This document shows positions 19,600 to 30,394 of a stretch of 64,000 nt of DNA, in pieces. A model generated the notes under the pieces. It saw nothing but the letters and a program-made list of their open reading frames with translations. It was not told the DNA's origin and did no database searches. How positions within the stretch are numbered: position 1 is the stretch's first letter; each line of letters begins with the position of its first letter. The position numbers and the translations under genes are program-made. Source of the stretch: Lachnospiraceae bacterium (lineage in GTDB: Bacteria; Bacillota; Clostridia; Lachnospirales; Lachnospiraceae); the NCBI GenBank assembly GCA_910575155.1, contig CAJTDX010000002.1, positions 62,001 through 126,000 of the forward strand, in the 5' to 3' direction.

Positions 19600-21057
19600 A
19601 TGAGAAATCTTGATAAAATACTGCGCTGTTTGTTTGTGCTGTTTCTTTGCGCGCTGCTCGCCGCAGCCAGTTATGTAAAAGAGGAGCATTCAGTACAAAA
19701 AGGATGTTTGACCGGCAGGACAGATACGGCGCCTGCGGCAGGTATGTCAGCGCTTGACAAAAAACAGCGGCAGAGCGGGCGTGTGCTGCAAAAGAATATT
19801 ATGAAGGGCGCTAAAGAGCAGGCAATGCAGAAAATACTGGCGCGCGCCGGAAACGGCCTGAAGGGCGGCTATAAGATCGACAAATCATTTCTTAAGTGGC
19901 TATCCAAACTATACGGCGTGGAAACCCTGTATTTTCTGTGTCAGTCAGCAGAGCAGAATATGGAGAATATGGAGAGCTGGTATGAGATTACCGGAAAATC
20001 CCTTCATGTCCTGTGGGTCGAATATTGCCGCACGCTTAAAAATATGGATCATTATCTGGAAAAGGTATATGATAAGACCTGTGCCAGAGAAGATCAGATT
20101 ATTCTGGATTTTACAGGCGATATCAATCTCTCGGAAGGATGGAGTACCACAGATTATCTGGACAGACAGCCCGGCGGTATCAGAGATTGTTTTTCAGACG
20201 CTTTGTGGCAGGAAATGCAGTCGGCAGACATTTTAATGATAAATAATGAGTTTACATTCAGTACCCGGGGCAGGCCTCTTTCCGGAAAGGCATACACCTT
20301 TCGGGCAAATCCCAAACGGGTCAGTGTAATAACTGAGATCGGGGCTGATCTTGTTTCTCTGGCCAATAATCACGTCTATGATTATGGCGAGAAAGCGCTT
20401 TTGGACACCATAGACACCGTTGAGAAGGCGCAGATTCCTTATGTGGGAGCGGGAAGAAATCTTCAGGAAGCGATGAAGCCGGTATATTTTATAGCAAACG
20501 GCAGAAAAATCGCCATTGTATCTGCCACCCAGATTGAACGTTCTTTGAATTATACCAGAGAGGCCACAGAGGAACGGGCGGGAGTGCTGAAAACCCTGAA
20601 TCCGGATAAGTTTGTGTCTGTAATCAGGCAGGCGAAATCACAGAGTGATTATGTGATTGCTTTTGTACACTGGGGGACGGAACACACCGGGCATTATGAG
20701 CAGGGGCAGGTGGAACTGGGACATGCCTTTATTGACGCGGGAGCCGATGTAATCATAGGCGGGCATACACACTGTCTGCAGGGATTTGATTATTATAAAG
20801 GTAAGCCTGTGATTTACAGTCTGGGAAATTTCTGGTTTAACAACAAAGCCATAGATACCGGATTGTCCCAGGTAGTGATCCATACAGAGAGCGGCGAAAT
20901 AGAATTTCGGTTTCTGCCCTGCGTACAGAAGAACTGTTTTACCTCCCTTGCAGAGGAGCCGCAGGAAAAACAAAGGATACTTAAGTACATGCAGCGGATT
21001 TCTGCACCGGGGGTTTTGGTGGACAATGATGGTTTGGTGACAGAATTAGTTCCATAG
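19600..21057 (+). CDS. CapA-family (PGA_cap) metallophosphoesterase-like protein, membrane-anchored
   Basis: The 485-residue protein has an N-terminal signal/anchor segment (about 10-25), an uncharacterised region to about residue 165, then a CapA-like domain. The domain shows DFTGDINLSEG, NNEF, SLANNHVYDYG, VHWGTE and GGHTHCLQG, the metal-site motifs of this fold. Family members act in poly-gamma-glutamate export or are surface enzymes of unknown substrate. No capB or capC is nearby, so a capsule role is not supported. It lies 25 bases after the S-component gene and 82 bases before gpmI. Confidence 0.85.
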   Translation: MRNLDKILRCLFVLFLCALLAAASYVKEEHSVQKGCLTGRTDTAPAAGMSALDKKQRQSGRVLQKNIMKGAKEQAMQKILARAGNGLKGGYKIDKSFLKWLSKLYGVETLYFLCQSAEQNMENMESWYEITGKSLHVLWVEYCRTLKNMDHYLEKVYDKTCAREDQIILDFTGDINLSEGWSTTDYLDRQPGGIRDCFSDALWQEMQSADILMINNEFTFSTRGRPLSGKAYTFRANPKRVSVITEIGADLVSLANNHVYDYGEKALLDTIDTVEKAQIPYVGAGRNLQEAMKPVYFIANGRKIAIVSATQIERSLNYTREATEERAGVLKTLNPDKFVSVIRQAKSQSDYVIAFVHWGTEHTGHYEQGQVELGHAFIDAGADVIIGGHTHCLQGFDYYKGKPVIYSLGNFWFNNKAIDTGLSQVVIHTESGEIEFRFLPCVQKNCFTSLAEEPQEKQRILKYMQRISAPGVLVDNDGLVTELVP

Positions 21058-21139
21058 AGAGTTGTTTTTTTGCGCTTTGCGTGATAAAATAAAAACGATT
21101 GATAAATATAGACAAAAACAGGACAATAAGGAGGATATT

Positions 21140-22681
21140 ATGAGTAAAAAACCTACGGTATTAATGATCCTGGATGGATTTGGTTTAAATGAGAAACATG
21201 AAGCCAATGCAGTATATCAGGCAAATACCCCGAATATTGACGGACTGATGAAGGACTGTCCTTTTGTCAGAGGCAATGCCAGCGGGCTTGCGGTTGGGCT
21301 TCCGGACGGGCAGATGGGCAATTCTGAGGTAGGTCATTTGAATATGGGCGCCGGGAGAATTGTGTATCAGGAACTGACAAGAATTACCAAGGAAATAGAA
21401 GACGGTGAATTTTTCAGAAATGAAGCGCTGCTTGCAGGAATGAAAAACGTCAAGGACAACAATTCTGCCCTGCATCTGTACGGCCTTTTGTCAGACGGAG
21501 GCGTACACAGCCATAATACGCATGTATACGGACTTTTGGAACTGGCAAGAAGAGAAGGAATTGAGAAAGTTTATGTACACTGCTTTTTGGACGGACGCGA
21601 TACGGCGCCTACTTCCGGGAAAGGCTTTATGGAAGCGCTGGAGAGCAAGATGAAGGAAATTGGCGTAGGCGAAATTGCTACCGTTTCCGGACGTTATTAT
21701 GCCATGGACAGGGACAACCGCTGGGACCGTGTGGAGAAGGCTTATCGCGCTATTGCCGAGGGAGAAGGAAACCGCACGGCGAATGCAGTGGAGGCGGTAG
21801 CCGCTTCTTATGCGGAGGATATTACAGACGAGTTTGTGGTGCCTACAGTTGTGGAAAGAGACGGCAGACCAGTGGGAACCGTAAATGACAAAGATACGGT
21901 GATTTTCTTTAATTTCCGTCCGGACCGCGCAAGAGAGATCACCAGAACCTTCTGCATGGAGGAATTTGACGGCTTTGACAGAGGGGTCAGAAAAGATGTA
22001 ACTTACGTATGCTTTACAGAGTATGACGTAACCATCCCCAATAAAATCATCGCGTTCCATAAGGTGGAGCTGAAAAATACGTTCGGACAGTTTTTGGCGG
22101 AGCATGGCAAGACGCAGGCCAGAATTGCCGAGACAGAGAAATATGCGCATGTTACGTTCTTCTTTAACGGCGGCGTGGAGGAACCGAACAAGGATGAGGA
22201 ACGTATACTGGTAAATTCTCCCAAGGTGGCAACATATGACCTGAAACCGGAAATGAGCGCGTATGAGGTTTGTGACAAACTGGTAGAAGCCATCAAATCT
22301 GATAAATTTGATGTGATTATTATTAATTTTGCAAATCCGGATATGGTTGGGCATACCGGAGTGGAAGCGGCGGCAATTTCAGCAGTGGAAGCAGTAGACG
22401 CCTGCGTGGGAAAAGCGGTTGCGGCATTGAAGGAAGTCGATGGAACGATGTTCCTCTGCGCAGACCACGGAAATGCAGAGCAGCTGATTGACTATCAGAC
22501 AGGCGAGAGTTTTACGGCGCATACCATCAATCCGGTTCCGTTTATTCTGATTAATTATGACGACAGTTATACATTGCGGGAGGGAGGCTGTCTGGCAGAT
22601 ATCGCGCCCACCCTGATTGAAATTATGGGTATGGAGCAGCCGGAGGAGATGACAGGAAAATCCCTGCTTGTAAAACGTTAA
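21140..22681 (+). CDS. gpmI: 2,3-bisphosphoglycerate-independent phosphoglycerate mutase
   Basis: GpmI interconverts 3- and 2-phosphoglycerate in glycolysis using two Mn(II) ions. The 513-residue length is standard. The first metal-site aspartate is in MILDGFG, and the phosphoserine nucleophile is in MGNSEVGHLNMGAGR. The late CADHGNAEQ and FTAHT motifs give the remaining metal ligands. AAGGAGG lies 6 bases before the ATG at 21140, which beats upstream in-frame starts. Enolase, the next enzyme, is encoded at 27769 in a separate unit. Confidence 0.97.
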   Translation: MSKKPTVLMILDGFGLNEKHEANAVYQANTPNIDGLMKDCPFVRGNASGLAVGLPDGQMGNSEVGHLNMGAGRIVYQELTRITKEIEDGEFFRNEALLAGMKNVKDNNSALHLYGLLSDGGVHSHNTHVYGLLELARREGIEKVYVHCFLDGRDTAPTSGKGFMEALESKMKEIGVGEIATVSGRYYAMDRDNRWDRVEKAYRAIAEGEGNRTANAVEAVAASYAEDITDEFVVPTVVERDGRPVGTVNDKDTVIFFNFRPDRAREITRTFCMEEFDGFDRGVRKDVTYVCFTEYDVTIPNKIIAFHKVELKNTFGQFLAEHGKTQARIAETEKYAHVTFFFNGGVEEPNKDEERILVNSPKVATYDLKPEMSAYEVCDKLVEAIKSDKFDVIIINFANPDMVGHTGVEAAAISAVEAVDACVGKAVAALKEVDGTMFLCADHGNAEQLIDYQTGESFTAHTINPVPFILINYDDSYTLREGGCLADIAPTLIEIMGMEQPEEMTGKSLLVKR

Positions 22682-22742
22682 ACAGAGAGCTGAAAAATTG
22701 ATATATTGCGAAAAGGCTTTTCGGGCTTTGGGCAGATAAGAT

Positions 22743-22776
22743 AAAAGCAGATAATGATATATCTGCTTTTTCTTAT
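22743..22776 (+). terminator. Intrinsic terminator after gpmI
   Basis: The stem AGCAGATA / TATCTGCT with a 6-base loop is followed by TTTTTCTTATT. A smaller palindrome (CGAAAAGGCTTTTCG, about 22709-22723) precedes it. Confidence 0.8.
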
Positions 22777-22845
22777 TCTGCAGGAAGGACCTTGTCATGT
22801 GAAAGCGTCTTTCCGGTAGAATAAAAATTAATATGCCGAATTTCA

Positions 22846-22875
22846 TTGACGGATAAAAAGGGACTGTATTATAAT
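22846..22875 (+). promoter_or_regulatory. Promoter of the purC-purF-purB unit
   Basis: TTGACG (22846-22851) and a perfect TATAAT (22870-22875) are separated by 18 bases. The leader to purC is only about 45 bases, too short for a purine riboswitch, and none is seen upstream. Confidence 0.75.
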
Positions 22876-22924
22876 TAAGCCGGATAAAAAATGAAATAAG
22901 GTATGTGAGAAATGGAGGACATTC

Positions 22925-23803
22925 ATGAGTATGCAGGAATTTAAACCGGTAAAAGAAGGAAAAGTACGGGAAGTCTATGACACTGGAGACAGTATGATTA
23001 TCGTGGCGACAGACAGAATTTCCGCTTTTGACGTGATTTTAAAGAATAAAATCACACAGAAGGGAGCGATTTTGACACAGATGTCTGAATTTTGGTTTCA
23101 TTTTACCAGGGATATTGTGCCCAACCATATGATTTCTACCAATGTGGCAGATATGCCGGAATTTTTCCGCAATGATAATTTTGAAGGAAAGAGTATGAAA
23201 TGTAAGAAACTGAACATGCTGCCCATAGAGTGCATTGTGCGCGGTTATATTACTGGTACGGGCTGGGAGAGCTATCAGAAAAATGGAACAGTCTGCGGAA
23301 TTAAGCTGCCGGAAGGACTGCAGGAATCGGAGCAGCTGCCGGAGCCGATTTATACGCCCACTACTAAGGCGGAACTGGGACTGCATGATGAACACATTAC
23401 CTTTGAAGATACGGTGGAGATTCTTGAACGGCAATATCCAGGCAAAGGCGCGCAATATGCGGAAACCATTAAAGACCGTACCATTCAATTATATAAGAAA
23501 TGTGCAGAGTACGCCCGCGGCAAAGGAATTATCATTGCGGACACCAAATTTGAGTTTGGACTGGATGAAAACGGAACTGTGGTTCTGGGGGATGAGATGC
23601 TGACGCCGGACAGTTCCAGATTCTGGCCGGTGAAAGGATATGTTTGTGGGAAATCACAGCCGTCTTTTGATAAGCAGTTTGTAAGAGACTGGTTAAAGAA
23701 GAATCCTGACAGTGATTATCTTCTTCCAGAAGAGATTGTAACGAAGACAGTAGATAAATACAAAGAAGCATATGAGCTTTTAACAGGAGAGAAGTTTATT
23801 TAA
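22925..23803 (+). CDS. purC: Phosphoribosylaminoimidazole-succinocarboxamide synthase
   Basis: PurC joins aspartate to CAIR with ATP to form SAICAR in de novo purine synthesis. At 292 residues it is the longer form of the enzyme. Visible signatures are EGKVREVYDTGD near the N-terminus, ATDRISAFD, the IECIVRGYITGTGW segment and the late LGDEMLTPDSSRFW motif. GGAGG precedes the ATG. purF follows after 16 bases and purB after that, so the three are one operon. Confidence 0.97.
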   Translation: MSMQEFKPVKEGKVREVYDTGDSMIIVATDRISAFDVILKNKITQKGAILTQMSEFWFHFTRDIVPNHMISTNVADMPEFFRNDNFEGKSMKCKKLNMLPIECIVRGYITGTGWESYQKNGTVCGIKLPEGLQESEQLPEPIYTPTTKAELGLHDEHITFEDTVEILERQYPGKGAQYAETIKDRTIQLYKKCAEYARGKGIIIADTKFEFGLDENGTVVLGDEMLTPDSSRFWPVKGYVCGKSQPSFDKQFVRDWLKKNPDSDYLLPEEIVTKTVDKYKEAYELLTGEKFI

Positions 23804-23819
23804 TTGACTGGAGAACGGT

Positions 23820-25265
23820 ATGGACAGCAGCAAAGTGCAAGAACATACAGAGACGGACAAGCTGCGTGAAGAATGCGGCGTCTTTGGTATGTATGATTTT
23901 AACGGAAATGACGTGGCGTCCACTATTTATTATGGACTGTTTGCCCTGCAGCATCGGGGACAGGAGAGCTGCGGCATTGCAGTCAGCAAGACCAGCGGCC
24001 CTCCGAAAAATGTTACTGTTTTTAAGGGTATGGGACTGGTAAATGAAGTATTTACGCAGGATGATTTAGAGAAGATGCAGGGAGATATCGGCGTAGGGCA
24101 TGTGCGTTATTCTACCGCTGGAGCATCCACCCGGGAAAATGCACAGCCTCTTGTCCTGAATTATGTAAAAGGGACGCTTGCGTTAGCGCATAATGGAAAT
24201 CTGATTAATGCCAATGAATTGCGTAAGGAACTGGAATATACAGGAGCAATTTTTCAGACCACCATTGATTCAGAAGTGATTGCCTATCACATTGCTAGAG
24301 AGCGTCTGGTAAGTAAAACAGTAGAAGAGGCGGTAAGGCGTGCCGCAGAAAAGCTGAAAGGAGCGTTTTCCCTGGTGGTAGCTAGTCCCAGGAAGCTGGT
24401 GGGAGCCAGAGATCCCTTTGGTTTTAAGCCTCTTTGTATCGGGAAAAGAGACAATGCTTATATAATTGCTTCTGAGACTTGCGCATTGGAAACGGTTGGG
24501 GCTGAATTTGTGCGGGATATTCTGCCTGGAGAGGTGGTATCCATCACGTCGGAGGGAATCGGGTCGGATACCAGTTTGTGTCTGTCCACAGAAAAAGAAG
24601 CCAGGTGTGTTTTTGAATATATCTATTTTGCACGGCCGGACAGCCATATTGACGGAGTGAGCGTATATGCTTCCCGCATTCGGGCGGGGCGTTTTCTTGC
24701 CCTGGATTCTCCAATAGACGCAGACTTGGTAGTGGGAGTGCCGGAGTCCGGTAATGCGGCGGCGCTGGGATATTCTCTGCAATCAAAGATCCCCTATGGA
24801 ACGGCATTTGTCAAAAACGGTTATGTAGGACGGACATTCATCAAGCCTGGTCAGAGCAGCCGGGAATCCAGTGTGCGGGTGAAGCTGAATGTACTCAAAG
24901 AAGCTGTAAAGGGAAAAAGAATTATCATGATAGATGATTCTATTGTCAGAGGAACTACCTCAGATCGTATTGTGCAGATGCTGCGGGATGCGGGCGCACG
25001 GGAAGTTCATGTGAGGATTTCCTCACCACCGTTTCTGCATCCCTGTTATTTTGGAACTGATATCCCCAAACGGGAGCAGCTGATCGCTTATAATCGCAGT
25101 TTGGAAGAGATACGGGAAATCATAGGGGCGGACAGTTTGGGATATCTTAAGATCGAACGGCTTATGGAAATGGCAGAAGGACGTTCCATCTGTAAGGGGT
25201 GTTTTACTGGAAATTATCCTGTGGATCCTCCCACGAAAGATATCAGGGGAAACTATGAGAGATAA
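23820..25265 (+). CDS. purF: Amidophosphoribosyltransferase
   Basis: PurF makes phosphoribosylamine from PRPP and glutamine, the committed step of purine synthesis. The 481-residue protein carries an 18-residue propeptide before C19 (EECGVFG), the N-terminal nucleophile of the glutaminase domain. ALQHRGQES follows. The PRPP loop is MIDDSIVRGTT. Cysteines in CYFGTD and SICKGCFTG mark the [4Fe-4S] form of the Bacillus subtilis type, which fits an anaerobe. GGAGA lies before the ATG. Confidence 0.97.
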   Translation: MDSSKVQEHTETDKLREECGVFGMYDFNGNDVASTIYYGLFALQHRGQESCGIAVSKTSGPPKNVTVFKGMGLVNEVFTQDDLEKMQGDIGVGHVRYSTAGASTRENAQPLVLNYVKGTLALAHNGNLINANELRKELEYTGAIFQTTIDSEVIAYHIARERLVSKTVEEAVRRAAEKLKGAFSLVVASPRKLVGARDPFGFKPLCIGKRDNAYIIASETCALETVGAEFVRDILPGEVVSITSEGIGSDTSLCLSTEKEARCVFEYIYFARPDSHIDGVSVYASRIRAGRFLALDSPIDADLVVGVPESGNAAALGYSLQSKIPYGTAFVKNGYVGRTFIKPGQSSRESSVRVKLNVLKEAVKGKRIIMIDDSIVRGTTSDRIVQMLRDAGAREVHVRISSPPFLHPCYFGTDIPKREQLIAYNRSLEEIREIIGADSLGYLKIERLMEMAEGRSICKGCFTGNYPVDPPTKDIRGNYER

Positions 25266-25281
25266 GAAAAGGAGAAAGATT

Positions 25282-26733
25282 ATGTCAACAGATCGATACA
25301 ACAGCCCCTTGTCAGAACGATATGCCAGCAAGGAGATGCAGTATATTTTTTCACCGGATATGAAATTCTGTACCTGGAGAAAATTGTGGATTGCCCTTGC
25401 TGAGACAGAAATGGAGCTTGGGCTGAGTGAAAATGGAAAGCCTGTGATTACCCAGGAGCAGATTGACGAATTAAAAAGCCATGTGAACGATATCAACTAT
25501 GAAGTGGCAAAAGAGAGAGAAAAACTGGTGCGCCATGACGTAATGAGCCATGTCTATGCTTATGGGCAGCAGTGCCCCAAAGCGGCAGGCATTATCCATC
25601 TTGGAGCAACCTCCTGCTATGTGGGAGATAACACGGATATTATTGTAATGTACGAGGCGTTAAAACTGGTGCGCAAAAAACTGATCAATGTGATTGCAGA
25701 GCTTGCGAAATTCGCAGACACGTATAAAGAACTTCCAACGCTTGCGTTTACTCATTTTCAGCCGGCGCAGCCCACTACGGTAGGAAAGCGCGCCACGCTG
25801 TGGCTTCAGGAATTTTTGATGGATCTGGAAGATCTGGAATATGTACTGGGAAGTTTAAAGCTGCTTGGCTCCAAAGGAACCACAGGAACTCAGGCGAGCT
25901 TCCAGGAATTGTTTGCAGGCGATCAGGAAACCATTGATAAGATTGATCCTATGATTGCGAAAAAAATGGGATTTGAAGAATGTTATGCCGTTTCCGGACA
26001 GACCTATTCCAGAAAGGTAGATACCAGAGTGATAAATATTCTGGCGGGAATTGCCGCAAGCGCTCATAAAATGTCGAATGATATCCGCCTGCTGCAGCAT
26101 TTAAAGGAAGTGGAAGAACCTTTTGAAAAGAACCAGATTGGTTCCTCCGCTATGGCGTACAAACGCAATCCAATGAGAAGTGAAAGAATTGCTTCTCTGG
26201 CGCGCTATGTGCTGGCGGACGCTTTAAATCCGGCCATTACTTCCGCTACTCAATGGTTTGAGAGAACATTGGATGATTCGGCAAATAAACGTTTATCTGT
26301 TCCGGAAGGTTTTCTGGCGGTGGACGGCATACTGGATTTATGTCTGAACGTGGTGGACGGTTTGGTAGTCTATGATAAAGTTATCCGCAAGCATATGCTG
26401 GCGGAGCTGCCGTTCATGGCTACAGAGAATATTATGATGGACGCAGTCAAAAACGGCGGAAACCGCCAGGAAATGCATGAAAAGATCCGTCAGCTTTCCA
26501 TGGAAGCAGGCAGAAATGTCAAGGTGGAAGGCAAAGACAATAATCTGCTGGAGCTGATAGCGGCGGATCCGGCGTTTAATCTGACGCTGGAAGAACTGGA
26601 ACGTTCCATGGAACCTTCCAAATATGTGGGACGGGCGCCTTTCCAGGTGGAAAAGTTCCTGGAACAGTCAGTAAATCCAGTTCTGGAGAAGAATAAAGAA
26701 CTTCTTGGATTGACAGCGGAGATCAATGTGTAA
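25282..26733 (+). CDS. purB: Adenylosuccinate lyase
   Basis: PurB cleaves SAICAR to AICAR and adenylosuccinate to AMP. The 483-residue protein shows the fumarase/aspartase-superfamily signature GSSAMAYKRNPMRSE, with the conserved His residues in HDVMSHV and THFQPAQPTT. The ATG at 25282 has GGAGA 6 bases upstream and starts 16 bases after purF ends. It is the last gene of the purine operon; no clear terminator follows before the LicD-family gene. Confidence 0.96.
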   Translation: MSTDRYNSPLSERYASKEMQYIFSPDMKFCTWRKLWIALAETEMELGLSENGKPVITQEQIDELKSHVNDINYEVAKEREKLVRHDVMSHVYAYGQQCPKAAGIIHLGATSCYVGDNTDIIVMYEALKLVRKKLINVIAELAKFADTYKELPTLAFTHFQPAQPTTVGKRATLWLQEFLMDLEDLEYVLGSLKLLGSKGTTGTQASFQELFAGDQETIDKIDPMIAKKMGFEECYAVSGQTYSRKVDTRVINILAGIAASAHKMSNDIRLLQHLKEVEEPFEKNQIGSSAMAYKRNPMRSERIASLARYVLADALNPAITSATQWFERTLDDSANKRLSVPEGFLAVDGILDLCLNVVDGLVVYDKVIRKHMLAELPFMATENIMMDAVKNGGNRQEMHEKIRQLSMEAGRNVKVEGKDNNLLELIAADPAFNLTLEELERSMEPSKYVGRAPFQVEKFLEQSVNPVLEKNKELLGLTAEINV

Positions 26734-26795
26734 AACAGCAACACTTTTAACCTTCGGAGTAATAATAAAAAAATGAAAATGGAGGGTATGCCGTT

Positions 26796-27698
26796 ATGGG
26801 AGTTGACGCGTCGTTTTTGAAAGAAGAAACGCGGTGTGGTTTTCTGGTGACGGAAAAACGCAAAAAAATCTGGCGGACGGAGCTGGGGCTTTTAGAAAAA
26901 TTTGATGAAGTATGCAGAAAATATCATCTTACTTATTTTGCTGAGTATGGATCTCTTCTGGGGGCTGTACGGCATCAGGGTTTTGTCCCATGGGATGACG
27001 ATATTGATCTTATGATGTTTCGCGATGATTATATGAAGCTTCAGGAAATTGCGCCGGTGGAATTTACAGAGCCTTACTTTTTCCAGAATACATATACAGA
27101 TCTGATTGTCTGGGGATTTTCCAAGCTTCGGGATGACCGCACGACAGGTATTGAATTTACGGATATGAGTCCTGACTTTCACCAGGGGATCTTTTTGGAC
27201 ATAAAACCTTTTGACGACGCGCCCGATGGGAAAAATTTCAGCGCCAATATTCTGGGCGTGCAGCAGGATGTCTGGCAAACTGTCGTAAATTCAGAAAATA
27301 TGCGCCGTTATCTGTCCGGAGGCGTGCAATTTCAGGTTGGTTCCGATATACTGATGGATTTGCTGAATTTACCGGTAAGAGAAAGGTTCCGCCAGTTTGA
27401 GATTTTAAACCTTTCACATTTTGGAACGTCTGAAAGAGTGAATTTTATTGTCAGCGAAATATGTAAAAGATCCAGCAGCCGCAGGAGAGAATGGTATTCG
27501 GAAGTTATTTATATGCCGTTTGAATATACGAAAATTCCTGTGCCTGTAGGATATGATGAAATTTTAAAAATTCATTATGGGAATTATCAAAATTATGTTC
27601 AGAACGGCTCCACTCATGAACATACATTTTTTGATCCGGACGTGCCTTACCGGTATTATATGGAACATCCGGAGAAAATCCAGGATTATACGATATAG
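26796..27698 (+). CDS. LicD-family protein (putative phosphocholine/polyol-phosphate transferase)
   Basis: The 300-residue protein carries the LicD/fukutin-type core YGSLLGAVRHQGFVPWDDD and IDLMM, with the aspartates expected to bind metal and nucleotide. LicD-like enzymes move phosphocholine or similar phospho-groups onto surface glycans or teichoic acids. No signal peptide is seen, so it should act on precursors in the cytoplasm. No other surface-glycan genes are adjacent, and the gene stands between purB and eno. GGAGGG lies 9 bases before the ATG. The substrate is unknown. Confidence 0.85.
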   Translation: MGVDASFLKEETRCGFLVTEKRKKIWRTELGLLEKFDEVCRKYHLTYFAEYGSLLGAVRHQGFVPWDDDIDLMMFRDDYMKLQEIAPVEFTEPYFFQNTYTDLIVWGFSKLRDDRTTGIEFTDMSPDFHQGIFLDIKPFDDAPDGKNFSANILGVQQDVWQTVVNSENMRRYLSGGVQFQVGSDILMDLLNLPVRERFRQFEILNLSHFGTSERVNFIVSEICKRSSSRRREWYSEVIYMPFEYTKIPVPVGYDEILKIHYGNYQNYVQNGSTHEHTFFDPDVPYRYYMEHPEKIQDYTI

Positions 27699-27705
27699 CG
27701 TATAA

Positions 27706-29088
<1,383 letters not shown>

Positions 29089-29104
29089 CAGAATGTAAAA
29101 TAAT

Positions 29105-29160
29105 GGGTTTCCCGATACTGTAAATAGCAGCAATCAGTATCAGGGACCCTTTTTATTTTA
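29105..29160 (+). terminator. Intrinsic terminator after enolase
   Basis: GATACTG pairs with CAGTATC, extended by GGGT...CCC with ACCC across a small internal loop, then TTTTTATTTTA. It also separates eno from the convergent LytTR gene. Confidence 0.85.
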
Positions 29161-29227
29161 TAGAAATTTTATTTTAATTCACTGGAATCGCAACATCCAG
29201 ACTGAAAAAAATGTAATGCCTCATTTC

Positions 29228-29941
29228 TTAATTATTTTGAAAAACATGAAACAGACGATTGTGATAATGTTCCCTGGCACGCTTTGCATAAGAACGCGAA
29301 ATGGAAACCAAAGTATCGCCCATATAAAATCCTTCTGGCGTCATTTTGTCTACATAGAAAAGGTTCACAATAAAGCTTTTATGGCAGCGGACGAACTGTT
29401 CAGGTATAAGTCGTGTTTCTAATGTGTCAAGCTTTTCGTAAGAGGTGTATTTCTGACCGTCTTTCATATGAAAGTGAAGGACATGGCTGTAGCTGCTTAT
29501 GTACATAATCTCCATTTGTTTCAGCAGTATATTTTGTCTGCGGAAAGAAATCTGGAGCATTTCTTCCGGGCGGTTAATCCTCTTGGCAGCTTTTTGCATC
29601 ACTTCCGCAAGTTCCATTTGTTCTATAGGTTTTAGCAGATAATGAAATGCATAGAGGTCAAAAGCTTCTCTGTAAAAATCCTCGCTTGACGTCAGGAAGA
29701 CCAGGAGTGAGTTTTCGTCTGTCCTGCGGATACGATGTGCGGCCTCCACGCCGTTTAGTCCGGGCAGATAAATGTCCAAAAAAAACAGATCAAATTGTTT
29801 CTGCCCGGTTTCCATATCAAAGAGCATAGTTTCAGCGCTGGTATATCCGGTAATATCACTGGAAATTTTTGTGTGATAAAGCATACTGCGCAAATTATCC
29901 AAATCTTCCCTGTTGTCTTCGCAAAGCGCAATGTGGATCAT
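29228..29941 (-). CDS. LytTR-type response regulator
   Basis: The 237-residue protein has a receiver domain (E8-D9, phospho-acceptor D56 in FFLDIYLPG, conserved Lys in LLKPI near 106) and a C-terminal LytTR DNA-binding domain (from about 130; RCHKSFIVNL and SRSYAKRA are typical). Such regulators often control quorum-sensing or cell-surface genes through paired direct repeats. No histidine kinase lies next to it, so it is an orphan here and its partner and targets are unknown. It is transcribed away from the His-rich protein gene. Confidence 0.92.
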   Translation of the reverse strand: MIHIALCEDNREDLDNLRSMLYHTKISSDITGYTSAETMLFDMETGQKQFDLFFLDIYLPGLNGVEAAHRIRRTDENSLLVFLTSSEDFYREAFDLYAFHYLLKPIEQMELAEVMQKAAKRINRPEEMLQISFRRQNILLKQMEIMYISSYSHVLHFHMKDGQKYTSYEKLDTLETRLIPEQFVRCHKSFIVNLFYVDKMTPEGFYMGDTLVSISRSYAKRAREHYHNRLFHVFQNN

Positions 29942-29991
29942 CTCAATTCCCCTTTCTGTATTGCTTCTCTGATGTATTAAATTTCTATTGT

Positions 29992-30020
29992 ATTATATCA
30001 AAACAAAAACATTTATTCAA
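29992..30020 (-). promoter_or_regulatory. Promoter of the LytTR regulator gene
   Basis: Read on the minus strand, TTGAAT and a perfect TATAAT are separated by 17 bases, about 50 bases before the ATG. Confidence 0.65.
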
Positions 30021-30394
30021 ATCATAATAATTTGTTATTTTTGCCATATAAAGATCTGTTTTCTGTCTGGAAGTTGTGGGTTTTGCATTAAAATGTACTA
30101 TATCCGCTGTTATCAGTTTCTGAGAAAATGATAGAAAGAAAAAATAAGCGGCTGCAGAGTGGAATCCACCCTGTAATCCCCACTTGCATTGCATATGTTT
30201 ATGCCCAAAACGGAATATATAAGACCGTAAAAGGAACTGTAAAATAGTTTGCAGATCTCTGTAAAAGTGAAGCCAGAGACAAAGAAACATATATTTCATA
30301 AATTTATTACAGATTTTGCAAGGATTTTCCTTTTCTAATCGTATTATTAATGAAACAGATCATAATGGCAGTTAATAAGGAGGAAATAAATAAA
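30021..30394. other. AT-rich intergenic region, no gene seen
   Basis: This spacer lies between the divergent LytTR and His-rich protein genes. It holds the leader of the latter and AAGGAGG at 30377-30383, 11 bases before the ATG. A TTGCAA at 30317-30322 could be a -35, but no -10 at normal spacing was found, so the promoter may use another sigma factor. No RNA gene or ORF with a ribosome site is seen in the rest. Confidence 0.5.

Noticed and set aside
22682..22924. Possible purine riboswitch before purC.
   Set aside because: The promoter lies only about 45 bases before purC, so the leader is too short for the aptamer, and the conserved core is not seen.
29985..30299. Minus-strand frame upstream of the LytTR gene.
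   Set aside because: It is AT-rich, overlaps the LytTR promoter, has no ribosome site and shows no protein-like composition.
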